From Bradyrhizobium diazoefficiens (lineage in GTDB: Bacteria > Pseudomonadota > Alphaproteobacteria > Rhizobiales > Xanthobacteraceae), in NCBI RefSeq assembly GCF_016616425.1, contig NZ_CP067101.1, forward strand, positions 1,364,001-1,428,000: 64,000 bases of DNA. The letters run 5' to 3'. Shown piece by piece: positions 8,544 through 16,146 of the stretch. How positions within the stretch are numbered: position 1 is the stretch's first letter; each line of letters begins with the position of its first letter. The notes beneath the pieces were generated by a model, which saw only the letters and a list, made by a program, of their open reading frames with translations, made no database searches and was not told where the DNA came from. The position numbers and the translations under genes were made by a program.

Positions 8544-8632
8544 GAAAATCGAAGCTGTCGGAGATCGAGCAGGGCTTCGCCAACATGAAGGCCGGCAAGA
8601 CGCAGCGCAGTGGGATCGTGTTTAGCGGTTGA
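8544..8632 (+). pseudogene. Remnant of a second alcohol dehydrogenase gene (3' end only)
   Basis: The last 29 codons translate as KLSEIEQGFANMKAGKTQRS plus a short tail, closely matching the C-terminus of the alcohol dehydrogenase at 5731-6819 (KLSEINEGFANMKAGKTLRS plus tail). DNA identity over about 90 bp is roughly 80 percent by eye. No upstream part of the gene is present. It is therefore the end of a paralogous or duplicated dehydrogenase whose body was lost, with the membrane glycosyltransferase now lying between the two copies. Confidence 0.75.
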
Positions 8633-8639
8633 GCGCTTT

Positions 8640-8668
8640 ACCTCTTCCCGCTCTTTGCGGGGAGAGGT
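8640..8668. terminator. Hairpin CCTCTTCCCGC / GCGGGGAGAGG
   Basis: A stem of 11 bp with one mismatch and a 5-nt loop lies between the dehydrogenase remnant and the downstream end of the minus-strand SnoaL-like gene at 8678. Belongs to the CTCTCCC repeat family and may terminate transcription; there is no long T tract. Confidence 0.45.
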
Positions 8669-8677
8669 AATAAAACC

Positions 8678-9031
8678 TCACCGCGACACGTGCGCCGAGA
8701 CCGCGAGCCATTTGCCGCCCTGCTTCGCCCAGCAATCGGTATAGCGTCCCGTAGCCTGCTGACCGTCCGCCCTGGTGTAACTCGTCGCGGCATGGATGAT
8801 GGCGAAGTCGCCCATGATGCGGATGATGACGTCGTGCGCGCGCAGATTGCGAATCGCGATCGGTCGCGCCGTCTGCTCCAGGAAGGCCGCGCGATCGACC
8901 AGCGTCTTGTCGGGATTAGAGCAGTAGAACTCCGCCGCCAGGATCTCGTCGAAGCGCTTGACGTCACAGTTCTGCACGGAGGCGACGTAGTCCCGGTTGA
9001 GTGCAGTGAGTTCCTCGAGGTCCTGGCTCAT
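8678..9031 (-). CDS. SnoaL-like / NTF2-fold protein (nuclear transport factor 2 family)
   Basis: A 117-residue alpha-beta cone protein: N-terminal helix LEELTALNRDYVASVQNCDV, then RFDEILAAEFYCSNP, the beta strands DFAIIHAATSYTR, and a C-terminal GKWLAVSAHVSR. This is the SnoaL_3/DUF4440-like pattern. Members bind small hydrophobic ligands or act as isomerases or hydrolases; nothing here fixes the substrate. Start chosen at 9031 because GGGAGA stands nine bases upstream; a start at 9061 would overlap the end of the amidase gene. It lies 19 bp behind the amidase on the same strand and is probably co-transcribed with it. Confidence 0.75.
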   Translation of the reverse strand: MSQDLEELTALNRDYVASVQNCDVKRFDEILAAEFYCSNPDKTLVDRAAFLEQTARPIAIRNLRAHDVIIRIMGDFAIIHAATSYTRADGQQATGRYTDCWAKQGGKWLAVSAHVSR

Positions 9032-9050
9032 AACGTTCTCTCCCCCGGGA

Positions 9051-10523
9051 TCAATCGTCAAACATCTTCGGCGGCACGAACCCGCCGAATTCGCGTTCGA
9101 TCAGCTCGGCCAGCTTGAGCGGTGTGCGGTCTTCAAGGAAAGGGCCGATGATCTGGACGCCGACCGGCAGGCCATCTTGCGATAGACCGAGCGGAACGGC
9201 GGTGGCCGGCAAGCCCGTCAGCGTGGCGATACCGGGCCAGGCGAGCTGGTCCGGGTAGGCATAATTCTCACCGTCGATATTGATACGGCGCTTCTCCTGC
9301 TCCGGCGAATGATCGTGCGGGTAGGCGGGGGTCGGCATGATCGGGCAGATCACCGCATCGAATGTCCTGAACAATTGCCGCCATTGCGCGCGCAGGCCGG
9401 CGCGCGCACCCTCGTCGAACACCCAGGCCTGATGGCTGCAGGTCACGCCGCGCAGCCGCTCCGCGGCAAGGCTCTTGTCCTCGGGTGAAAGCTGGGCCGC
9501 GCCGGCCCGTGCACCGGCGATAATGTCCGGCGGAAAGAACGCACCGAGAAAACTCATCAGCATGCGCATGTAGAGGCGGGAGGCTTCGCGGAAGTCCGGA
9601 AATAGCGGGCTTTCGCGCGCGACGGTCGCGCCGGTGCGCGTCAACCGCCCGGCCAGCTGCTCGATCGCGCTGCGAATCTCGGCGTTCGCGGGCAGCAACG
9701 GATGGCTGTCGATCACCAGCAGGCGGAAATCCTTGAGCGCGTGGTGTCGCGCTTCAGGTAGCGCGAGCTTGTATCCGATGCCGACGTCCAGCGGGTCGGG
9801 ACCGGCCATCACGTCCAGGAGCAGAGGCAAATCGGTCGCACTCCGGGCCATCGGGCCGATCACCGCCATATCGCGTTCCATCGGGATCGCCGGAAACGGC
9901 GGCGGCGTATGGCCACGCGTGGGACAGAGATTGTAGGTCGGCTTGTGCGCATAGACCCCGCAATGGAAGGCCGGCACGCGCAGCGAACCGCCAATGTCGG
10001 ATCCGAGCGAGAGCGGTCCATAGCCGGCCGCAAGCGCTGCCGACGAGCCGCCCGATGAGCCGCCGGGCGTACGGCCAAGATCGTACGGATTATTCGTCGT
10101 GCCGTAGATGTCATTGTAGCTCTGCCAGTCTCCCAACCCCACGGGAACGTTGGTCTTGCCGAGGATGATTCCGCCGGCACCCTTCACCCGGCTGATCGAG
10201 AGCGCATCCTCCGCCGGTCTGAAATCCTTCTGCGGGATCCAACCCCAGGTCGTCGGCAGGCCGGCGACGTTGAAGGATTCCTTCACCGTGACCGGCAGCC
10301 CGAGCAACGGCTTGCGCTCGCCGCGTGCCAGTGCCGCATCCGCCTCGCGTGCCGCGCCGAGCGCGCTATCAAAATCCCGCACGCAGATCGCGTTGATCTT
10401 GCCGTCGTGCCGTTCGATGCGATCGATCGCATCCTGTGTGAGCTCGACCGCGGAGACCTTCTTTGCGGTCAATGCGGCGGACAGCTCGACCGCGCTCTTG
10501 AAACTCCATTCCGATTTGGTCAC
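9051..10523 (-). CDS. Amidase (amidase-signature family)
   Basis: A 490-residue amidase-signature hydrolase. The catalytic Ser-cisSer-Lys triad is visible: Lys in GLPVTVKESFNVAG and the serines in the glycine-serine-rich GGSSGGSSAALAAG loop. It cleaves a carboxamide bond in the cytoplasm; substrate unknown. Start: GTG at 10523 with AGGAG eight bases upstream; an in-frame start further up at 10583 lacks such a site and adds a non-conserved Arg/His-rich leader. A short SnoaL-like gene follows on the same strand. Confidence 0.9.
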   Translation of the reverse strand: MTKSEWSFKSAVELSAALTAKKVSAVELTQDAIDRIERHDGKINAICVRDFDSALGAAREADAALARGERKPLLGLPVTVKESFNVAGLPTTWGWIPQKDFRPAEDALSISRVKGAGGIILGKTNVPVGLGDWQSYNDIYGTTNNPYDLGRTPGGSSGGSSAALAAGYGPLSLGSDIGGSLRVPAFHCGVYAHKPTYNLCPTRGHTPPPFPAIPMERDMAVIGPMARSATDLPLLLDVMAGPDPLDVGIGYKLALPEARHHALKDFRLLVIDSHPLLPANAEIRSAIEQLAGRLTRTGATVARESPLFPDFREASRLYMRMLMSFLGAFFPPDIIAGARAGAAQLSPEDKSLAAERLRGVTCSHQAWVFDEGARAGLRAQWRQLFRTFDAVICPIMPTPAYPHDHSPEQEKRRINIDGENYAYPDQLAWPGIATLTGLPATAVPLGLSQDGLPVGVQIIGPFLEDRTPLKLAELIEREFGGFVPPKMFDD

Positions 10524-10617
10524 GGCATTCTCCTGCGCTTCAGCGAGCCTATGATGCGCAGTTTTGCACGACCTCACAACCACCGTTTGATCGTGGTTGA
10601 CCTGCCCGGAATGCTAG

Positions 10618-11148
10618 CTAGCCCGGCAACATTCGCTGCATCACGCGGTCGCGATAGATGAAGATGTGCGCGAACGCGGCGGCCACATGAGCCCCGATGA
10701 CGACAAGAAGCGCCCATTCCATCGCCTGGTGCAGGCCATCGATGGCGCGACCGGCAGCCGCATTGTCGGGCGCCAGCATCGGCAGCGGCGTGAAATAAAA
10801 GAACGACACGGACCACCCTCGGAACGATGCGAACAACCAGCCGGAAATCGTCGTCGCAAGCACGAGCACATAGAGCAGCCAGTGCACGGCCTCCGAACTC
10901 AATCGCTGCCAGGCGGGGAGGGAACTCTCCGGCGCGACGGGATGGGTGAGGCGCCAGACGAGGCGTAGGGCCGTCAACGCAAGGATGACGATCCCGATCG
11001 AGATGTGGAAGGTCATTCCGGCACCGGGCGACATGCCGCGGTGAATATCAGGCATTAACCAGCCGATCGGATATTGCACGGCGAGCAGTGCCACAACGAG
11101 CCAGTGCAAAATCTTGGCGGGTTTGCCGTATTGCAATCGAGCTGTCAT
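10618..11148 (-). CDS. Cytochrome b561 family protein
   Basis: A 176-residue protein with four predicted transmembrane helices. Histidines placed for two b-type hemes occur in AKILHWLVVALL, MTFHISIGIVIL, AVHWLLYVLVL and VIGAHVAAAFAH. Bacterial b561 proteins move electrons across or within the inner membrane, for example from quinol or superoxide. The gene ends before the amidase start and begins about 30 bp from the end of mbfA on the same strand, so it may be read through from the iron-responsive mbfA promoter. Confidence 0.88.
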   Translation of the reverse strand: MTARLQYGKPAKILHWLVVALLAVQYPIGWLMPDIHRGMSPGAGMTFHISIGIVILALTALRLVWRLTHPVAPESSLPAWQRLSSEAVHWLLYVLVLATTISGWLFASFRGWSVSFFYFTPLPMLAPDNAAAGRAIDGLHQAMEWALLVVIGAHVAAAFAHIFIYRDRVMQRMLPG

Positions 11149-11176
11149 GGGTTCGAAACCTGCTTATTGCGCCACT

Positions 11177-12148
11177 TTACGCGGCTCCGATCAATATCCC
11201 GACCGCGAGCACGATCGCGCCACCGAGCACGATCTGGAACACCGCCTGGAGGAATGGTGTATCCATGTAGCGCGAGCGGATGAAGGCGATCGCCCACAAT
11301 TCGAAGAACACCACGACGCAGGCGATGGCGGTTGCGATCCAGAACGCGTTGGCCCAACTATCCGGCACGAGATAGGGCGCGGTGTGGCCGAGCCCGCCGA
11401 GCGTCGTCATCGCGCCGCAGGTGACGCCGCGCAGCCAGGGCGAGCCGCGTCCGGTCAGCGAGCCGTCGTCGGACAGCGCCTCCGCAAAGCCCATGCTGAT
11501 GCCGGCGCCGATCGAGGCGGCGAGTCCGACCAGGAAAGTCTGCCAGTTCTGGTGGGTGGCGAAGGCGGCTGCAAACAGCGGCGCCAGCGTCGAGACCGAA
11601 CCGTCCATCAGGCCCGCGAGGCCCGGCTGCACGTATTGCAGAACGAACATGCGCCGCAGTGTGCGGTCTTCCTCGGCGCGCACATCGGGCTTCAGGATTT
11701 CGTCCGTCAGCTTGGCCGCGGTGTGCTCGTGGCTCTTCTCGGCTTCCGCAAGATCGCCAAGCAACCTGCGGACATTGACGTCCTCCGCCTGCTCGGCCGC
11801 CTTTACGTAGAAGCGCTCGGCCTGCATTTCCATGGTCTCGACCTCCCTGCGAATGGTGTCGAGTGGCAGGTTCTTGGTGAGCCAGACCGGGCGGCGGCGC
11901 AGGAAGCCCTTGACGTCCTCGCGGCGGATCGGCGGAAGATGCGGGCCGAAACGCTGCTCGTACGTTTCCAGCAGCATGTGCCGGTGGCCACGCTCTTCCT
12001 CGGCCATCTGCTCGAAGATCTTGGCGGAATCCGGATAACGCTCCTTCAGGTCCTCGGCGAAGCTCATATAGATGCGGCTGTCCTCTTCCTCGGAGGAAAT
12101 CGCGACCGCGAGCACCTCGCGCTCGGTCAGATCGGCAAAGTTCTTCAC
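11177..12148 (-). CDS. mbfA: MbfA, membrane-bound ferritin-like iron exporter
   Basis: A 323-residue protein fusing an N-terminal rubrerythrin/ferritin-like four-helix domain with a C-terminal VIT1-type membrane domain. Di-iron ligands are seen as [37 protein letters not shown] and [10 protein letters not shown]. About five hydrophobic helices follow from residue 165. This is the architecture of MbfA, known in Bradyrhizobium and Agrobacterium as an inner-membrane iron exporter that protects against iron and peroxide stress. Start is GTG at 12148 with AGGGG upstream. A perfect Irr-type ICE palindrome lies 17 bp upstream, so repression by Irr under low iron is expected. Confidence 0.93.
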   Translation of the reverse strand: MKNFADLTEREVLAVAISSEEEDSRIYMSFAEDLKERYPDSAKIFEQMAEEERGHRHMLLETYEQRFGPHLPPIRREDVKGFLRRRPVWLTKNLPLDTIRREVETMEMQAERFYVKAAEQAEDVNVRRLLGDLAEAEKSHEHTAAKLTDEILKPDVRAEEDRTLRRMFVLQYVQPGLAGLMDGSVSTLAPLFAAAFATHQNWQTFLVGLAASIGAGISMGFAEALSDDGSLTGRGSPWLRGVTCGAMTTLGGLGHTAPYLVPDSWANAFWIATAIACVVVFFELWAIAFIRSRYMDTPFLQAVFQIVLGGAIVLAVGILIGAA

Positions 12149-12164
12149 GGCACCCCTGTATTAG

Positions 12165-12189
12165 ATAATTTAGAACTATTCTAAATTAT
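12165..12189. promoter_or_regulatory. ICE-type Irr operator upstream of mbfA
   Basis: A perfect inverted repeat: 11-bp arms at 12165-12175 and 12179-12189 around a CTA centre. The core at 12169-12185 is TTTAGAA-CTA-TTCTAAA, which matches the published iron control element consensus TTTAGAA-nnn-TTCTAAA bound by Irr in Bradyrhizobium. Its centre is 29 bp upstream of the mbfA GTG codon, a position suited to repression. Confidence 0.88.
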
Positions 12190-12209
12190 ATGGGGCCGCG
12201 GTTCCCGGG

Positions 12210-13364
12210 TCAAATCAAGGGGGCGCGGGTTTGGGCGAGGAAGTCCAGCAGCAGCCGGCTCACCTCCGCGGGTTGCTCCTGCTGGACCCAATGGCCGGCG
12301 CCGTCGACGAGGTGACACCCGAGCATCTGCGTGCATGCCTGCGCCTGCATCGCCTCGAGCACGCCCGGACGCTGGTAAGTGCCCCAATCCTGCATGCCCG
12401 CGATGAAGCAGGAGGGCACGTCGATGCTGCGGCCGGCGAACAGTTGCAGTTCAGTGTTGAAAGCGCCTGACGTGCCGCAGCGATACCATTGCAGGCCACC
12501 CTGGAATCCGGTGCGGCCATATTCGGCACTGTAATAGGCGAGCTCGTGGTCCGGCAGCCATTGATTGGCGGCGATCGCGGCCGGCGACGGCATCTCCTTC
12601 GCAACCGTCTCGGCGATGGTCTGGTTCAGGTCCATCACGTAGTAGGTCGGCAGCTTCGCCAGCTCACGGGCCGACCATGATGTCAGCGGAGTGGGCTTGT
12701 TGTCGGTCCAGTCCGCGCTCTTGTGGTGATAGTAGGCGCGCAGGAAATCATGCACGCCCTGTGGTGCGCGGTGCATGTCGGCGTTGGCCTCGCGTGTCGA
12801 ATAGTACCATTGGTAGTGTTTTCGCGGCCGCGGCAGCGCGGCGAGTTCGCGATGGACAAGGTCTGGGGCGGGGGGCCTTGCTGGCGTGTCAATCGTGTTG
12901 AACGGCAGCGGCGGCGGTCCGCCGAACGGCGCGCTCATCATCGTCACCGAACGAAAGACGTCAGGCCGTATCAAGGCACACCAGGCCGCGACCGGGCTGC
13001 CGAAATCATGTCCGACGACATCGACTCGCCTGTAGCCGAACGCCGACACCAATCCGAGCGCGTCGCGCACCAGGTTGAACAGCGAGAACGGTGCCAGATC
13101 GCCGTCGTAGTCGGCGCTCCATCCTGTCGTGCGGCCATAGCCGCGCTGGTCCGGCGCGATCACGTGATAGCCGGCGTTGCCAAGCGCCGGCATCACCTTG
13201 CGCCAGGAGAAGGCCAACTCCGGAAATCCGTGCAGCAGCAAGATGCAGGGGCGGTCCTTCGTCTCGAATCCGGCTTCGAGCACGTGCATGCGCAAGCCGT
13301 TGATGCCGTCGACGTAGCGCGAGCGGATGCCGGCGGGGAGGGGAATGTCGGAGAGATCGCCCAT
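12210..13364 (-). CDS. Alpha/beta hydrolase, epoxide-hydrolase-like
   Basis: A 384-residue alpha/beta hydrolase. HGFPELAFSWR forms the HGxP oxyanion motif, VVGHDFGSPVAAW places Asp as nucleophile, and DGAGHWVQQE supplies the catalytic His. This Asp-nucleophile set with tyrosines in the cap region (YYVMD, YYSAEYG) fits soluble epoxide hydrolases and dehalogenase relatives. Start at ATG 13364 has GAGGAAG seven bases upstream; an upstream in-frame ATG at 13406 lies in repeat DNA and is rejected. The 5' leader contains a GTCATGGACGGGC repeat. Role: hydrolysis of an epoxide or ester in the cytoplasm. Confidence 0.87.
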   Translation of the reverse strand: MGDLSDIPLPAGIRSRYVDGINGLRMHVLEAGFETKDRPCILLLHGFPELAFSWRKVMPALGNAGYHVIAPDQRGYGRTTGWSADYDGDLAPFSLFNLVRDALGLVSAFGYRRVDVVGHDFGSPVAAWCALIRPDVFRSVTMMSAPFGGPPPLPFNTIDTPARPPAPDLVHRELAALPRPRKHYQWYYSTREANADMHRAPQGVHDFLRAYYHHKSADWTDNKPTPLTSWSARELAKLPTYYVMDLNQTIAETVAKEMPSPAAIAANQWLPDHELAYYSAEYGRTGFQGGLQWYRCGTSGAFNTELQLFAGRSIDVPSCFIAGMQDWGTYQRPGVLEAMQAQACTQMLGCHLVDGAGHWVQQEQPAEVSRLLLDFLAQTRAPLI

Positions 13365-13375
13365 AGGTGCTTCCT

Positions 13376-13462
13376 CGTCATGGACGGGCTTGCCCCGGCC
13401 GTCCACTTTCTCGTTGGCCGCTGGATTGTAAGAACGTGGATGCCCGGGACAAGCCGAAGACG
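13376..13462. repeat. Intergenic palindromic repeat (GTCATGGACGGGCTTG / CCCGGGACAAGCC type)
   Basis: Begins GTCATGGACGGGCTTGCCCC and ends GGATGCCCGGGACAAGCC, mirror-related halves of a dispersed Bradyrhizobium repeat. A relative lies at 38170-38252. It sits directly upstream of the epoxide-hydrolase-like gene and downstream of an MBL gene. Confidence 0.55.
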
Positions 13463-13482
13463 TTAAGCAGGAGGCGATCTCG

Positions 13483-14352
13483 CTACACCGCCGCGCAGAC
13501 GAAGCCGCTGCCCTTGCGCCTGATCTTCCCCACCGACGGCGAGGGGAAATGCGCGGTGCAGCACAGCGTGCCGGTGTCGCAATAGCGTTCCAGAAAGCCT
13601 CGGCGCGTTTTCGCCGCCGCGGCCTGATCGACGTCGAACTTCATCGACAGCTCCGGATAGAGCGCCTGCAACGGCGAATGGATCAGGTCGCCGGAGAACA
13701 CCGCGTCGTCCTTGCCGCGTCCGATGGTGAACGCAACATGGCCCGGCGTGTGGCCCGGTGTCGGCAGGATGCGGACGTGATCGCCGATCTGGTGGTCATT
13801 GCCAACGAGCTCGTGGCGTCCGGCCTCGACCACCGGCAGCACGCTGTCGGCAAAGGCCGGCACTTCGGTCTTCGCATTGTGCTCGGTCCAGTAATCGAAC
13901 TCCTGCTTGGCGAAGACATAGCGCGCCTTGGGGAAGGTCGGCACCCAGCGGCCGTTCTCCAGCCGCGTGTTCCAGCCGACGTGATCGGCATGCAGATGCG
14001 TGCACATCACGAAGTCGATGTCGTCAACCGAGACGCCGGCGGCGGCAAGGCCGCGCAAATAGGTGTCGTCGGTCTTCTGGTGCCATTTCGGCCGCTGCGG
14101 CCGCGGCTTGTCGTTGCCGATGCAGCTGTCGATCAGGATGGTGTGATGCGGTGTCTTCACCACGTAGGACTGGAAGCACAGGATCAGCGTATCCTGCTCA
14201 TCCAGTGCTTTGGCCTGCCGCATCCATTCCCGGTTCTCGGCCAGCACCTCCGGCGTCAGGCCCGGGATGAATTCCAGCGCCGGAAAGAACGGTGTTTCCT
14301 GCTCGATGACGCGATGGATGGTGAGCTCGCCGACTGAGTATTTGAGGCTCAT
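13483..14352 (-). CDS. MBL-fold metallo-hydrolase (first of two paralogues)
   Basis: A 289-residue metallo-beta-lactamase-fold protein with the dinuclear-zinc motif THLHADHVGWNT, PTPGHTPGHVAF for the third His, GDLIHSPLQ for the bridging Asp and TAHFPSPSVGKI for the last His. The segment GRWVPTFPKARYVFAKQEFDYW resembles lactonase or aryl-ester hydrolases of the AiiA-like and quorum-quenching group, but the substrate is not known. It shares long stretches with the MBL protein at 16147, including THLHxDHVGWNT and WVPTFPKARYVF, so the two are paralogues. No signal peptide is seen. Confidence 0.88.
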   Translation of the reverse strand: MSLKYSVGELTIHRVIEQETPFFPALEFIPGLTPEVLAENREWMRQAKALDEQDTLILCFQSYVVKTPHHTILIDSCIGNDKPRPQRPKWHQKTDDTYLRGLAAAGVSVDDIDFVMCTHLHADHVGWNTRLENGRWVPTFPKARYVFAKQEFDYWTEHNAKTEVPAFADSVLPVVEAGRHELVGNDHQIGDHVRILPTPGHTPGHVAFTIGRGKDDAVFSGDLIHSPLQALYPELSMKFDVDQAAAAKTRRGFLERYCDTGTLCCTAHFPSPSVGKIRRKGSGFVCAAV

Positions 14353-14370
14353 GAAAACTCCAGCTGTACA

Positions 14371-14460
14371 GCATGATCCGGAAAAGTGTGCAGCGGTTTT
14401 CCGACAAGATCATGCTCAAACAACAGGGCTAAAGCGCGATGATGGTCATCGCGCTCTAGC
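14371..14460. repeat. Intergenic double-palindrome repeat
   Basis: GCATGATCCGGAAAAG ... CGGTTTTCCGACAAGATCATGC forms one imperfect stem (14371-14415), and AAAGCGCGATGATG ... CATCGCGCTCTA forms a second (14430-14457). I recognise both as a repeat common between rhizobial genes. The second stem reaches the stop codon of the GST gene and could end its transcript. Confidence 0.65.
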
Positions 14461-15067
14461 CGGCCGGCGGCACCGAGATCTTGACCGAGGGCCGCTCCAG
14501 CATCTTCTGATTGAAAGCGTCGAGCTTCGGATAGGTCTTGCGCCAGCCGCAATCGGCGAAGCGGAAGTCGGCATAGCCGAGCACGCAAACGAGACCGATC
14601 TGCGAGATGTCGAACGGGCCGTTCAGGACTTCGGGCATGTTCTCGAAGCGCGCCATGCCGGTCCAGACCCGATTCCAATGGTCGTCCGACCATGCCTGCC
14701 ATTGCAGGCCCTGCGGCCGCACCATCTTCTCGTAGCGGCACAGCAGCATGGAATCGAGCATGCCGTTGATCAGGGAGTGGTTGGTCTTGGCCTTCCAGCG
14801 CCGCGGGCCGTAATCCGGGATCAGGCTGCCGCCGGCCATCTCGTTGAGATATTCGACGATCACATAGGAATCCAAGATCACGTCGCCGTCATTGGTGATC
14901 AGCACCGGCAGCTTCTTCAGCGGCGTGATGCGCGAATAGTCCTCATTGGCGGTGCCCGGCGCGACGGTCGCGGGTGTCAGCTCGATCTTGTCGATCAGCC
15001 CAAGCTCGATCGCTGCGATGCGCACCTTGCGGGCGAAGGGCGAGGCGGGGGAGAACGTGAGTTTCAT
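14456..15067 (-). CDS. Glutathione S-transferase family protein
   Basis: A 203-residue GST. The thioredoxin-like domain opens with KLTFSPASPFARKVRIAAIE; SPFARKV holds the Ser that usually activates glutathione. KLPVLITNDGDVILDSYVIVEYL carries the cis-Pro and the Asp-Ser glutathione contacts. The helical C-terminal domain follows from about residue 85. Likely cytosolic conjugation or thiol-exchange activity. It is close to a fumarylacetoacetase-family gene on the same strand, and GSTs of the maleylacetoacetate-isomerase type often pair with such enzymes, but the motif SSCSWRVRIAL of that subgroup is absent. Confidence 0.88.
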   Translation of the reverse strand: MKLTFSPASPFARKVRIAAIELGLIDKIELTPATVAPGTANEDYSRITPLKKLPVLITNDGDVILDSYVIVEYLNEMAGGSLIPDYGPRRWKAKTNHSLINGMLDSMLLCRYEKMVRPQGLQWQAWSDDHWNRVWTGMARFENMPEVLNGPFDISQIGLVCVLGYADFRFADCGWRKTYPKLDAFNQKMLERPSVKISVPPAG

Positions 15068-15081
15068 TTTGGATCCTTGTT

Positions 15082-15162
15082 GTCATTCCGGGGCGATGCG
15101 AAGCATCGGACCCGGAATCTCGAGATTCCGGGTCCGGCGCTTACGCGCCGTCCCGGAATGAC
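15082..15162. repeat. Intergenic palindromic repeat (GTCATTCCGGGGC / CCGGAATGAC type)
   Basis: Nested inverted repeats: outer GTCATTCCGG and CCGGAATGAC, inner CGATGCGAAGCATCG and a CCCGGAATCTCGAGATTCCGGG core. This is a typical dispersed rhizobial mosaic element. A relative is at about 19753-19883. It separates the GST from the fumarylacetoacetase-family gene. Confidence 0.75.
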
Positions 15163-15179
15163 GAAGAGGGAATCGCGCC

Positions 15180-16022
15180 CTACGCCGCCACGATCTCCTG
15201 GCGCTGTTCGCCGAGGCCCTCGATGCCGAGCGTGACGACGTCGCCGACATTGAGGAAGATCGGCGGCTTCATGCCGAGCCCGACGCCGGGTGGGGTGCCG
15301 GTGGTGATGACGTCGCCGGGCAGCAGCGTCATGAACTGCGACACATAGGAAATGCACTTGGCCATGGAGAAAATCATGGTCTTGGTCGAGCCGGTCTGGC
15401 GGCGCTGGCCGTTGACGTCGAGCCACATCGACAGGTCCTGCACGTCCTTGATCTCGTCCTTGGTTGCGAGCCACGGTCCGAGCGGGCCGAACGTGTCGTG
15501 CGACTTGCCCTTGGTCCACTGGCCCAGGCGCTCAGTCTGGAACGCGCGCTCGGAGACGTCGTTGCAGACGCAGTAGCCGGCGACGTGGTTCAGCGCGTCG
15601 GCTTCCGAGACATATTTCGCACGGGCGCCGATGATCGCGGCGATCTCGACCTCCCAGTCGAGCTTGGTCGAGCCGCGCGGCTTCTCGACCGCGTCGTTCG
15701 GGCCGGACAGCGAGGTGTTGGCTTTCATGAAGATGATCGGCTCGGTCGGGATCGCAGCGCCCGTTTCCTTGGCATGGTCGCTGTAGTTGAGGCCGATCGC
15801 GACGAATTTCGAGATGCCGGTGACGGGGGCTCCGAACCGCGGCTTGCCGGAGACCGCGGGCAGCGACGCCGGATCGAGCGCCGCCAGCTTCTTCAGGCTC
15901 TCGGGCGAATAGGCGTCGCCAGTGAAGTCCTTCACATGCGCCGACAGGTCGCGCAACTGGCCGGATTTGTCGATCAGGCCGGGCTTTTCCGCGCCTTTTT
16001 CGCCATAACGAACAAGCTTCAT
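15180..16022 (-). CDS. Fumarylacetoacetate hydrolase family protein
   Basis: A 280-residue FAH-fold enzyme. The metal-binding motif is LDWEVEIAAIIGARAKYVSE, followed by VAGYCVCNDVSERAFQ and TGTPPGVGLGMKPP, as in 2-hydroxyhepta-2,4-diene-1,7-dioate isomerase, acylpyruvase and ureidoglycolate-lyase-like members. It breaks C-C bonds or isomerises 2,4-dioxo acids, typically in aromatic-compound breakdown. Start: ATG at 16022, with GGGAGA seven bases upstream; longer in-frame starts lack conservation. Neighbouring GST and MBL genes may form an operon-like group for catabolism of a cyclic or aromatic compound; this is inference. Confidence 0.88.
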   Translation of the reverse strand: MKLVRYGEKGAEKPGLIDKSGQLRDLSAHVKDFTGDAYSPESLKKLAALDPASLPAVSGKPRFGAPVTGISKFVAIGLNYSDHAKETGAAIPTEPIIFMKANTSLSGPNDAVEKPRGSTKLDWEVEIAAIIGARAKYVSEADALNHVAGYCVCNDVSERAFQTERLGQWTKGKSHDTFGPLGPWLATKDEIKDVQDLSMWLDVNGQRRQTGSTKTMIFSMAKCISYVSQFMTLLPGDVITTGTPPGVGLGMKPPIFLNVGDVVTLGIEGLGEQRQEIVAA

Positions 16023-16146
16023 TCTCGTTTCTCCCTGGAAATGGACTGATCGGTTGAACAGCTTCATGGAACAGGGCGGCGGGAAATTCAACCGCCTATG
16101 GCCCGGCGCATTGCAGCCCTCTGGATTCGAGCGATGGTCGGAGGTC

